From NCBI RefSeq assembly GCF_022808815.1, contig NZ_JAKZLC010000001.1:434001-498000 (forward strand): a stretch of DNA of 64,000 bases, in the 5' to 3' direction. The notes beneath the pieces were generated by a model that saw nothing but the letters and a program-made list of their open reading frames with translations, was not told the origin of the DNA and did no database searches. Shown one piece after another: positions 9,799-17,539 of this stretch (the stretch's first letter is position 1; each line of letters starts with the position of its first letter). The translations under genes and the position numbers were made by a program. This DNA comes from Geothrix paludis (GTDB lineage Bacteria; Acidobacteriota; Holophagae; Holophagales; Holophagaceae).

Positions 9799-10326
9799 AT
9801 GAGCCTCACCCGTCCGCTCCCCGGTGAATACGCCGAAGGCTACGCCACCTACATCGCCGAGGCCGGCGAGGGCGATGTGCTGGCCCTCCTCCAGGCGCAA
9901 CAGGAGGAGGTCGTGGCCCTGTTCGGGGGACTGTCCGACGCCCAGGGCGGGTTCCGCTACGCCCCCGGCAAGTGGAGCCTGAAGGACCTGCTCCTGCACC
10001 TCAGCGACACCGAGCGCATCTTCGCCTACCGCTGCCTGCGCATCGGCCGGGGGGACACCACCCCCCTGGCGGGCTTCGACGAAGATCCCTATGCCACCGC
10101 CGCCCAGGCGGACTCGCGCACCATGGCCGACCTGCTGGAGGACTGGCGCGCCGTGCGCACGGCCAGCCTTACCCTCTTCCGCAGCCTGCCGGACGCAGCC
10201 TGGGGGAACCAGGGCACCACCAACAACCGCCCCATCACGGCCCGCTGCATCCCCTACATGGTTCTGGGCCATGCGGCCCACCACCTGACAGTGATCCGCG
10301 AGCGCTACCTGCCCGTGCTGAAGTAG
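9799..10326 (+). CDS. DinB-family four-helix metal-binding protein
   Basis: 175 residues in the DinB/YfiT superfamily. The pattern fits the family: APGKWSLKDLLLHLSDTERIF supplies the first metal His, and the last helix carries GHAAHHLTVIRERY with the two C-terminal His ligands. Superfamily members are often stress-induced or are thiol (bacillithiol/mycothiol) transferases, but the substrate here is not known. A strong GGAGAG site precedes the ATG. It follows pyruvate kinase by ten bases. Its 3' end overlaps the convergent small gene by 22 bases. Confidence 0.8.
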   Translation: MSLTRPLPGEYAEGYATYIAEAGEGDVLALLQAQQEEVVALFGGLSDAQGGFRYAPGKWSLKDLLLHLSDTERIFAYRCLRIGRGDTTPLAGFDEDPYATAAQADSRTMADLLEDWRAVRTASLTLFRSLPDAAWGNQGTTNNRPITARCIPYMVLGHAAHHLTVIRERYLPVLK

Positions 10327-10601
10327 CCTTTCCACTCATCCAGCGCATCCGCCAGCTTCTCCAGCTGGGCGGGCTCCGTGGTGCGGAAGCGGCTCACCAG
10401 CTTCCAGCCCTGGGCCACCTTCTGGTACCGGTGCAGCCAGAGGGAAGGGCCCTCCCAGTCGCCTTCGGGATCGGTCTTCGTCTTCACGAGAAACGCCACC
10501 GTGGTCCAGGGCCCCCGGGCCAGAAAGCGGCGGCTCAGCTCCTGGATGCCGGACTCCTCGTCGGATTCCAGCACCAGGTCGTCGAGATCCGGGATGATCA
10601 T
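10305..10601 (-). CDS. uncharacterised 98-residue protein
   Basis: I do not recognise this small acidic protein. It begins MIIPDLDDLVLESDEESG and is rich in Trp and aromatic residues in the middle (GPWTTVAFLVKTKTDPEGDW, then GPSLWLHRYQ). The central part reads like a short beta-sheet protein. A clear AAGGAG lies six bases ahead of the ATG, and coding-like codon use supports it as real. It has no signal peptide or membrane helix. It is convergent with the DinB-like gene, overlapping 22 bases, and divergent from cinA with about 30 bases between. Confidence 0.6.
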   Translation of the reverse strand: MIIPDLDDLVLESDEESGIQELSRRFLARGPWTTVAFLVKTKTDPEGDWEGPSLWLHRYQKVAQGWKLVSRFRTTEPAQLEKLADALDEWKGYFSTGR

Positions 10602-10630
10602 GGCCGCTCCTTATCGGGCATGATTCTACG

Positions 10631-11857
10631 ATGCGCATCGAATGCATCGCCATCGGCACCGAGCTGCTCACCACGCGCCGCCTGGATACGAATTCCGTGT
10701 GGCTGGGGGAGCGCCTGGCCTCCCTGGGCCTGGCCTTCCACCGCAAGACCGCCGTGGGGGACAGCCATGAGGACTTGGCCGCGCTCTTCCGGGAGGCTCT
10801 GACGCGCTCGGACCTCATCCTCACCACGGGCGGCCTGGGACCCACCTTCGACGACTTCACGAAGGAGTGCTTCGCGGAAGTCCTGGGCGCGGAGCTGCGC
10901 GAGGACGCGCAGAGCCGCGAGGACATGCTGGCCTTCTACGCCGCCCGGAAGCGCGTCCCGCCCGAATCGAACTTCAAGCAGGCCCTGCTGCCGGAAGGGG
11001 CGGAGGCGCTGCGCAACCCTGTGGGCACGGCTCCCGGCGTGTGGTGGGAGGGCCCGAAGGGGCATCCCGGTGTGCGCATCGTGATGATGCCGGGGGTGCC
11101 CCGCGAGATGAAGCGCATGTGGGAGGACCAGGTGGAGCCCCGCCTGCGCGCCCTGGCGGGGGCTTCCACGCACACGCTGCGCATGGTGGTGGCGGGGGTG
11201 CCTGAGAGCGCCCTGGACGAGCGCATCCGCCCGGTCCGGGAGCGGCACGGCCACCTGGACTGGACCATCCTCGCCAGCCTCACCCAGGTCGAACTGCTGG
11301 CCCGCGGCTTCGATCCCGCGGCCCTGGAGGCCGCCCGGGCCGACTTCCAGCCCGTGCTGGGTGAGGACCTGGTGGGCGTGGGGGAGGGCAACCTCGAAGA
11401 TGCGGTGTTGGCGGGCCTGAAGGCCCGGGGCGAGACGTTGGCCGTGGCCGAGAGCGTGACGGGCGGTCTGCTGGCCTCACGCCTCACGGCAATTCCCGGG
11501 GCGAGCGACGTGTTCCTGGGGGGCGCCACGGTCTATTCGGCCAAAGCCAAGGTGGCCCTGCTGGGGCTGAATGCGGCGCAACTGGCCCAGGACGGCACCG
11601 TGTCCGAAGCCACCAGCCGCGAGCTGGCCGAGAAGGTCCGGGCCCGGCTGGGCGCCACCTGGGGTCTGGGGATCACCGGCAATGCCGGCCCGAGTGCCGA
11701 AGGAGGCGCGCCCGTGGGGGCCCTGTTCATCGCCTTGGCGGGACCAGAGGGAACGGTCGCGAAAGCCCTGACCATCCCTGGTGACCGGGTGGACGTGCAG
11801 CTGCGGGGCACGGCTTGGGCTTTGGACCTGCTGAGGCGGGTCTCGCGGATCGGCTGA
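10631..11857 (+). CDS. cinA: CinA: nicotinamide-nucleotide amidase / competence-damage protein
   Basis: 408-residue two-domain protein. The N-terminal MoCF-like domain has GTELLTTRRLDTNSVWLGE and LTTGGLGPTFDDFTKE, the ADP-ribose pyrophosphatase part in characterised homologues. The C-terminal domain has AESVTGGLLASRLTAIPGAS and GITGNAGPSAEGGAPVG, the NMN deamidase part (usual GIAGPGG replaced by GITGNAGPS). It recycles nicotinamide mononucleotide in NAD salvage. No Shine-Dalgarno is present; CATGAT ends six bases before the ATG, as in several other genes here. It is followed by plsY after 12 bases. Confidence 0.92.
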   Translation: MRIECIAIGTELLTTRRLDTNSVWLGERLASLGLAFHRKTAVGDSHEDLAALFREALTRSDLILTTGGLGPTFDDFTKECFAEVLGAELREDAQSREDMLAFYAARKRVPPESNFKQALLPEGAEALRNPVGTAPGVWWEGPKGHPGVRIVMMPGVPREMKRMWEDQVEPRLRALAGASTHTLRMVVAGVPESALDERIRPVRERHGHLDWTILASLTQVELLARGFDPAALEAARADFQPVLGEDLVGVGEGNLEDAVLAGLKARGETLAVAESVTGGLLASRLTAIPGASDVFLGGATVYSAKAKVALLGLNAAQLAQDGTVSEATSRELAEKVRARLGATWGLGITGNAGPSAEGGAPVGALFIALAGPEGTVAKALTIPGDRVDVQLRGTAWALDLLRRVSRIG

Positions 11858-11869
11858 TACACTGCGTCC

Positions 11870-12535
11870 ATGCCATCGCCACTCGTGCCTTCCCCGATCC
11901 TCTGGTGCCTCGCCGCCTTCCTATGCGGCAGCATCCCCTTCGGCCTCCTGCTGGTGAAGCTGGCCGGGAAGGGGGATGTGCGGGCCCATGGCAGCGGCAA
12001 CATCGGCGCCACCAACGTGAGCCGGGTTGGCGGCAAGGCATTGGGCGTCGTCACGTTGTTGCTGGATATCGCCAAGGGTTTCCTGCCCGTGTTCCTGGCG
12101 AAGAAGGCGGGCGTGGGCATCGACCTGCTGGCCCTCATGGCCCTGGCGGCCGTGCTGGGCCACGTGTTCACCCCCTGGCTGAAGTTCCAGGGCGGGAAGG
12201 GCGTGGCCACGGCCCTGGGTGTGATCCTGGCCGCGGACGCCGCCATGGTCCTCCTGCCGATGGGGATGTTCATCTTCGCCCTGTGGCTCACCCGCCATGT
12301 GAGCCTCGGCAGCATCCTGGCCGCGGCCATGGTGCCGGTGCAGCTCTTCCTGACCCGGGGCCCACACCGCCCCGTGGCGGAGCTGCTCGGCCAGGGGCCG
12401 GCGCCGGTCCTTCCCTGGGCCGCCCTGGCCATCCTGGTGATCTGGAAGCACCGCGAGAACATCTTGCGCCTGCAGGCGGGCACGGAATCCAAGCTGTGGG
12501 GCGCGAAGAAGGAGGACGCGAATGTCCAGGGCTGA
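11870..12535 (+). CDS. plsY: glycerol-3-phosphate acyltransferase PlsY
   Basis: Membrane enzyme that transfers the acyl group from acyl-phosphate to glycerol 3-phosphate, the first step of phospholipid synthesis. 221 residues with about five hydrophobic segments. The three family motifs are present: GSIPFGLLL, HGSGNIGATNVSRVGGK and the FTPWLKFQGGKGVATALG loop. It overlaps gpsA by 14 bases, so acyl acceptor synthesis (GpsA) and acylation (PlsY) are coupled. A TACACT hexamer ends six bases before the ATG and no ribosome-binding site is visible. Confidence 0.93.
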   Translation: MPSPLVPSPILWCLAAFLCGSIPFGLLLVKLAGKGDVRAHGSGNIGATNVSRVGGKALGVVTLLLDIAKGFLPVFLAKKAGVGIDLLALMALAAVLGHVFTPWLKFQGGKGVATALGVILAADAAMVLLPMGMFIFALWLTRHVSLGSILAAAMVPVQLFLTRGPHRPVAELLGQGPAPVLPWAALAILVIWKHRENILRLQAGTESKLWGAKKEDANVQG

Positions 12536-13520
12536 CATCGGCGTCTTCGGCTCCGGCGCCTGGGGCACGGCCCTGGCCATCACCTGGGCCCATGCGGGCG
12601 CGAAGGTGGCGCTCTGGGGCAATTTCCCTGACGAGATGGCCCAGATGGCCGCCACGCGCAGGCACCTCCGCCTGAAGGACGTGACCTTCCCCGAGAACCT
12701 TCAGACGTCGGACGATCCGACCGAAGCCTTCCGCGCCCCGCTGTGGATCTCGGCCATGCCGACCCAGGTGACGCCGGATGCCTGGAGGATGCTGCGTCCG
12801 AAGGCGCCGCAGGCGGCCGAGCTCGTGATCCACGTCAGCAAGGGCATCCTCCAGAGCACCCACCAGACCCTGTCCCAGGCGCTGACGGGAGTGCTGGACA
12901 TGCCCGTGGGCGTTCTCTCCGGCCCCACCTTCGCCGACGAGGTCAGCCGGGGGGTCCCTTCGGCCATCGTGATGGCCCTGCCGCCCACCGTGAGTGACGC
13001 GCGGGCCATGGCGCTCCAGGCCCAGCTCTCCTCCGAGAAACTGCGCATCTACCTCAGCCGGGACGTGGTCGGCACGGAGCTCTGCGGCGCACTCAAGAAC
13101 GTCCTCGCCATCGCGGCGGGCCTGGTGGACGGCCTCAAGCTGGGCTACAACGCCCGGGCGGCCCTCATCACCCGGGGCCTGGCCGAGATGGCCCGGCTGG
13201 TGGAGGTGCTGGGCGGCCAGCCGTCCACGGTGATGGGCCTGGCCGGCATGGGCGACCTGCTGCTCACGGCCACGGGCCCCCAGAGCCGCAACCGCACCTT
13301 CGGCGAGCTGGTGGGGAAGGGGAACAGCGTGGAAGCGGCCCGGGACGCCCTGGGCGGCCAGGTCATCGAAGGCATGTTCACCACGGACGCGGCCCTGGCC
13401 CTGGCCAAGGAGCACGGCCTGGACCTGCCCATCGCCGCCGAGGTCCACCGTCTCCTCAACGGCGAGCGCCCCGAGGAGGCCGTGCGGCGGTTGATGACGA
13501 GGTCGTTGAAGTCCGAATAG
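12522..13520 (+). CDS. gpsA: NAD(P)-dependent glycerol-3-phosphate dehydrogenase
   Basis: Makes sn-glycerol 3-phosphate from dihydroxyacetone phosphate for phospholipid synthesis. 332 residues, usual length. The nucleotide motif GSGAWGTALAI is at residues 9-19. SGPTFADEVSRGVPSA and the catalytic Lys region LCGALKNVLAIAAGLVDGL are intact, and GMGDLLLTATGPQSRNRTFG follows. It starts inside the end of plsY. The zinc-type dehydrogenase gene begins ten bases after its stop, preceded by GGAGG, making a probable plsY-gpsA-dehydrogenase-corA unit. Confidence 0.95.
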   Translation: MSRADIGVFGSGAWGTALAITWAHAGAKVALWGNFPDEMAQMAATRRHLRLKDVTFPENLQTSDDPTEAFRAPLWISAMPTQVTPDAWRMLRPKAPQAAELVIHVSKGILQSTHQTLSQALTGVLDMPVGVLSGPTFADEVSRGVPSAIVMALPPTVSDARAMALQAQLSSEKLRIYLSRDVVGTELCGALKNVLAIAAGLVDGLKLGYNARAALITRGLAEMARLVEVLGGQPSTVMGLAGMGDLLLTATGPQSRNRTFGELVGKGNSVEAARDALGGQVIEGMFTTDAALALAKEHGLDLPIAAEVHRLLNGERPEEAVRRLMTRSLKSE

Positions 13521-13530
13521 GAGGCCTCCC

Positions 13531-14595
13531 ATGGCCGATCCGTTCCGTTTCCGCATCCTCCAGCACGGTCCCGCGGGCTCGCCCGTCCGTGAAGCCTTCA
13601 CCCCCGCGGAGCCGAAGCCGGGCTGGGTCCGCCTGGAATTGAAGGCCATGGCGCTCAACCACCTGGATCTCTGGACCACGTTCGGCCTGCCGGGGTTCCC
13701 CCTGCCGCTTCCCCTCACCCCGGGCTGCGACGGTGCGGGCGTGGTGGCGGCCGCCGGCGACGGGACGGTCCTGCCCCCGGGCGTGGAGGTGGGTGGCAGC
13801 GCCATGATCGCGCCGGGCCTGAGCTGCGGCGTGTGCCCCGCCTGCCTGCGGGGCGACGACATGCTCTGTCCTTCCTACGGCGTGCTGGGCCATGTCTGCG
13901 ACGGCACCGCCGCCACCCATGTGCTGGTGCCCGCCGCCAACCTGCTGCCCATTCCCCCGAACTGGGACTTCGACCAGGCCGCGGCCTTTCCCCTGGTCTT
14001 CCTCACGACCTGGGAGATGCTCGTCCACAAAGTCGATTTCCGGCCCGGGGAGACCGCTCTCGTGTGGGGCGGGGGCAGCGGGGTGGGCAGCGCGGCCATC
14101 CAGCTGGTGAAGGCCCTGGGCGGCACAGCCATCGCCGTGGTGGGCAGCGAGGCCAAGGCCATGAAGTGCTGGGACCTGGGTGCCGAGCATGTTCTCGTCC
14201 GGGGTGACCTGAAGGCCCTGGCTTCCAAGGTGCGCGACCTGACCGGCAAGCGCGGGGTGGACGTGGTGTTCGAGCACACCGGGGCCGCCACGTGGGCCAC
14301 CAGCCTCAGCGTCTGCGCGCGCGGGGGCCGCATCGTCACCTGCGGGGCCACCACCGGGCGCGAGACCTCCTTCGACCTGCGGGCCCTCTTCGCCAAGCAG
14401 ATCCAGATCCGCGGCTCGTACATGGGCCGGCGCGAGCACCTGTGGACCCTGTTGTCCCTGCTGAAGAAGAACCCCACCAACCCGCCCTTCCGGCCCGTCA
14501 TCGACCGCGCCTTCGACCTGGCGGAGTACCCCGAGGCCCAGCGCCACCTCGAGGCCGGCCAGGGCTTCGGCAAGGTGGTGTGCCGGGTGCCCTGA
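13531..14595 (+). CDS. zinc-binding medium-chain dehydrogenase/quinone oxidoreductase
   Basis: 354 residues of the MDR superfamily. The N-terminal GroES-like domain includes GCDGAGVVAAAGDG and a structural zinc lobe with Cys residues in SCGVCPACLRGDDMLCPS. The NAD(P)-binding domain has WGGGSGVGSAAIQLVKALGG near residue 175. The catalytic zinc Cys is not obvious at the usual place (NHLDLWTTFG), as in alkenal/quinone reductase-like members, so a simple alcohol dehydrogenase role is doubtful. Substrate unknown. Its stop codon overlaps the start of corA as TGATG. Confidence 0.85.
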   Translation: MADPFRFRILQHGPAGSPVREAFTPAEPKPGWVRLELKAMALNHLDLWTTFGLPGFPLPLPLTPGCDGAGVVAAAGDGTVLPPGVEVGGSAMIAPGLSCGVCPACLRGDDMLCPSYGVLGHVCDGTAATHVLVPAANLLPIPPNWDFDQAAAFPLVFLTTWEMLVHKVDFRPGETALVWGGGSGVGSAAIQLVKALGGTAIAVVGSEAKAMKCWDLGAEHVLVRGDLKALASKVRDLTGKRGVDVVFEHTGAATWATSLSVCARGGRIVTCGATTGRETSFDLRALFAKQIQIRGSYMGRREHLWTLLSLLKKNPTNPPFRPVIDRAFDLAEYPEAQRHLEAGQGFGKVVCRVP

Positions 14596-15497
14596 TGCTG
14601 AGGAACCTGCCGCTTCCGGAAGGCTCGACCTTCACCTGGGTGGATCTGGTGGACCCCACGGCCGCTGAAATGGCCGAGGTGGCCGGACGCTACGGGCTTC
14701 ACCCCGCGGCGGTGCGGGACCTGCTCAACCAGCCCCACCTGCCCAAGTTCGAGCGGCTCCCCGGGCAGCAATTGCTCATCCTGCGGGCCTATGACGAAGT
14801 GGCCAAGCGGGGCGACACCATCCAGGCCATGACCCGCCGCCTGGTGGTGCTGATGATGGAGGGCGCGATCATCACCGTCCACCGCCGGGAGCAGCCCTTC
14901 TTCGCCCAAGCGGCGGAGCGCGCGGCCGCAGGGCAGCCCCTCCGTCCGGAGCAGCTGGTGCTGGCCCTCTGCGCCAAGGCTGTGGCCTCCTTCGACGAGC
15001 CCCTGCGCGAGAGCGAGGAGAAGCTGGACCAGATCGAGGCCGCCCTCTTCAACCGCAAGATCCCCCACCAGGGCGTCCGGCAGGTCTACGGGCTCAAACG
15101 CCGCTGCGCGGTCATCAAGCGGACCCTCGGGCGCATCACTACGGCCCTGGGCCCGCTCAAGGAGCAGGCCCGGGACGACCAGGGCCTGCTGGCGGACGTG
15201 GTGGAGGAGGCCGACCGCCTGCACACCTGGGCCGACGAGCTGCTGGAGAGCGCCACCCACCTCATGAACCTGGAGATCAGCCTGGCCAGCCAGCGGACGA
15301 ACGAGGTCATGCGGGTGCTCACGGTCTTCAGCGCCTTTTTCCTGCCCCTCACGTTCATCGCGGGGGTCTATGGGATGAACTTCAAGCGGATGCCCGAGCT
15401 GGAGCACCGCTTCGGGTACCCCCTGGTCATCGGCGCCATGCTCCTCACCGCCTTGGCCATCTGGACCTGGTTCCGCCGGAGGGGCTGGCTGAAATAG
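14595..15497 (+). CDS. corA: CorA-type divalent cation transporter
   Basis: Inner-membrane Mg2+/Co2+ channel. 300 residues from the ATG at 14595, whose A is the last base of the upstream TGA. The N-terminal two thirds is the cytoplasmic funnel with long helices. At the C-terminus two membrane helices (about 245-265 and 275-292) flank the signature YGMNF, the selectivity loop of the family. The C-terminus is basic (RRRGWLK). Translation is probably coupled to the dehydrogenase upstream. Ni2+ or Co2+ preference cannot be told from sequence. Confidence 0.93.
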   Translation: MLRNLPLPEGSTFTWVDLVDPTAAEMAEVAGRYGLHPAAVRDLLNQPHLPKFERLPGQQLLILRAYDEVAKRGDTIQAMTRRLVVLMMEGAIITVHRREQPFFAQAAERAAAGQPLRPEQLVLALCAKAVASFDEPLRESEEKLDQIEAALFNRKIPHQGVRQVYGLKRRCAVIKRTLGRITTALGPLKEQARDDQGLLADVVEEADRLHTWADELLESATHLMNLEISLASQRTNEVMRVLTVFSAFFLPLTFIAGVYGMNFKRMPELEHRFGYPLVIGAMLLTALAIWTWFRRRGWLK

Positions 15498-15557
15498 GCG
15501 CCTGCTGCGCAGGTCCGGGCGAGCGGCTAGACTGAAACGTTTGCGCAAGGAGCTCCC

Positions 15558-16610
15558 GTGAAGGTCCTCATCCTCGGTGTCAACGGATTCATCGGATCCC
15601 ATCTGGTGGACCGAATCATGCAGGACACAGACTGGGAGGTGTACGGCCTGGATCTGGGCACGCACAAGGTGTCCGACCACCTGGCCAACCCCCGCTTCCA
15701 CTTCGTGGAGGGCGACGTCACCATCTCCAAGGAGTGGATCGAGTACCACATCAAGAAGTGCGACGTGGTGCTGCCCCTGGTGGCCATTGCCACGCCCAAG
15801 GTCTACGTGACCGACCCGCTGCGCGTCTTCGAGCTGGACTTCGAGGAGAACCTCCGGGTGGTCCGCCAGTGCGTGAAGTACAAGAAGCGCGTGGTGTTCC
15901 CCAGCACCTCCGAGGTCTACGGCATGTGCCCCGACGCGGAGTTCGACGAGCACGAGTCGCCCCTGGTGACGGGCCCCATCCCCATGAACCGCTGGATCTA
16001 CAGCACCAGCAAGCAGCTGCTGGACCGCGTCATCTGGGCCTACGGCTTCCAGCAGGGTCTGAAATTCACGCTCTTCCGCCCCTTCAACTGGATGGGACCC
16101 AAGCTCGACAGCCTGAACACCGCCAAGGAGGGCAGCAGCCGCCTGGTGACGCAGTTCAGCTGGAACCTGTTCAACGGCGAGCCCCTGCAGCTGGTGGATG
16201 GCGGCACGGCGCGCCGCTGCTTCATCGACGTGGCCGACGCCCTGGACGGCCTCATGGCCGTGCTGCGTAACGAAGACGGCAAGGCCGACGGGCAGATCTT
16301 CAACATCGGCAACCCCGCCAACGACTACAGCGTGCGCGAGATCGCCGAGATGATGATCGCCATCTGGAAGGACCACCCCTTCCGCATCGAGCGTGGCATC
16401 CCAGAAGGGACGATGGTGGAGACCGGAAGCGGCGAGTTCTACGGCAAGGGCTATCAAGACGTGGCCCGCCGCACCCCCAGCATCAAGCGCATGCAGCAGA
16501 CCTTCGGCTTCCAGCCCAAGGTCTCCATGAAGGACTCCCTGAAGAAGGCCATCGACTTCTTCGTGGAAGAGCACAAGGCGCTGGAGAAGATCGTCGAGAC
16601 CGAGAACTAG
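15558..16610 (+). CDS. ArnA-type UDP-glucuronate decarboxylase (stand-alone dehydrogenase domain)
   Basis: NAD-dependent oxidative decarboxylase producing UDP-4-keto-pentose from UDP-glucuronate. 350 residues closely resembling the C-terminal half of E. coli ArnA. GVNGFIGSHL (8-17), the Ser-Glu pair in PSTSEVYGM, IYSTSKQ with the Tyr/Lys pair, FRPFNWMGP, and YGKGYQDVARRTPS (with the decarboxylation Arg) are all present. The formyltransferase half of ArnA is absent. An AAGGAG precedes the GTG start, and TAGACT (15528-15533) is a plausible -10. Two ArnT-like transferases and an ArnE-like protein downstream suggest an aminoarabinose-like envelope sugar, but ArnB, ArnC and ArnD are not in the window. 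Confidence 0.88.
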   Translation: MKVLILGVNGFIGSHLVDRIMQDTDWEVYGLDLGTHKVSDHLANPRFHFVEGDVTISKEWIEYHIKKCDVVLPLVAIATPKVYVTDPLRVFELDFEENLRVVRQCVKYKKRVVFPSTSEVYGMCPDAEFDEHESPLVTGPIPMNRWIYSTSKQLLDRVIWAYGFQQGLKFTLFRPFNWMGPKLDSLNTAKEGSSRLVTQFSWNLFNGEPLQLVDGGTARRCFIDVADALDGLMAVLRNEDGKADGQIFNIGNPANDYSVREIAEMMIAIWKDHPFRIERGIPEGTMVETGSGEFYGKGYQDVARRTPSIKRMQQTFGFQPKVSMKDSLKKAIDFFVEEHKALEKIVETEN

Positions 16611-16738
16611 GTTCCGGTCAGCTCAACGCGGCGACTGGCCTCGACCCATTCGATGGGTGCGGAGCCGCGCTGGGATGGGGAAGGCTTGCGTCTTTCTGGG
16701 ATGCGCATTGTATGACTTGCGTTGGGAGGATGGGGTCC

Positions 16739-17452
16739 ATGAACAAGGTGATTAGGATTGGCCTTGTGGGCGATCATGATCCGTCGGTGCCGGCGCACCA
16801 GGCCATTCCGCTGGCCCTGAAACAGGCCGCGGACGTGCTGCAGGTCGAGGCCGGATTCGAATGGATTCCCACGGATGAGATCCATTCCGCCTCGCGGCTT
16901 TCCGGGTTCGATGGCCTCTGGTGCGTGCCTGCGAGCCCCTATCGCAGCATGGAAGGGGCCCTGCTCGCCATCCGCCATGCCCGCGAATCGGCTGTCCCCT
17001 TCCTCGGGACGTGCGGAGGGTTCCAGCACGCGGTCGTCGAATACGCCCGGAATGTGCTCGGGTGGGCCGATGCCGATCATGCTGAAACCGCCTCCGCTTC
17101 CGCCCGCCCCGTGATCGCGCCCCAGGCCTGCGCCCTGGTCGAGGCCACGGGGTCCGTCCGGTTGCTCCCCGGCACCCGCATCGCCGCGGCCTATGGAACG
17201 GATGAGGCGACGGAAGGCTATCGGTGCCGGTACGGCCTGAATCCCGAGTTCCAGGCCGCCCTTGTCACCGGTCCCCTCCGGACCGGCGCCGAGGATGCGA
17301 CGGGCGAGATCCGGGCCCTTGAATTGGAGGGCCACCCGTTTTTCGTCGCCACGCTGTTCCAGCCGGAACGCGCCGCGCTGAAGGGCCGGCTGGCGCCGCT
17401 GGTCGTTTCGTTCGTCGGCGCCTGCGCAGGGTCATTCCCCCATCATCCTTGA
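16739..17452 (+). CDS. class I glutamine amidotransferase-like protein, CTP synthase C-terminal-related
   Basis: 237 residues resembling only the amidotransferase half of CTP synthase. The nucleophile region FLGTCGGFQHAVVEYARNVL keeps Cys92. The catalytic His-Glu motif, normally FHPE, reads FQPE, so His is replaced by Gln. This matches the group annotated as CTP synthase C-terminal region-related (seleno)proteins, whose role is unknown. Loss of the His makes normal glutamine hydrolysis doubtful. The start ATG 16739 follows GGAGG by about nine bases; upstream in-frame starts are less good. No synthase domain is nearby. Confidence 0.75.
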   Translation: MNKVIRIGLVGDHDPSVPAHQAIPLALKQAADVLQVEAGFEWIPTDEIHSASRLSGFDGLWCVPASPYRSMEGALLAIRHARESAVPFLGTCGGFQHAVVEYARNVLGWADADHAETASASARPVIAPQACALVEATGSVRLLPGTRIAAAYGTDEATEGYRCRYGLNPEFQAALVTGPLRTGAEDATGEIRALELEGHPFFVATLFQPERAALKGRLAPLVVSFVGACAGSFPHHP

Positions 17453-17539
17453 GGGCAGGGCTCCTCACGGACCGGGACCCCGCGCATCCGACGGGTTTGG
17501 CATGCGGTTCCGTCCCCGGTTCCAGCTAGCCTAGAGGCC

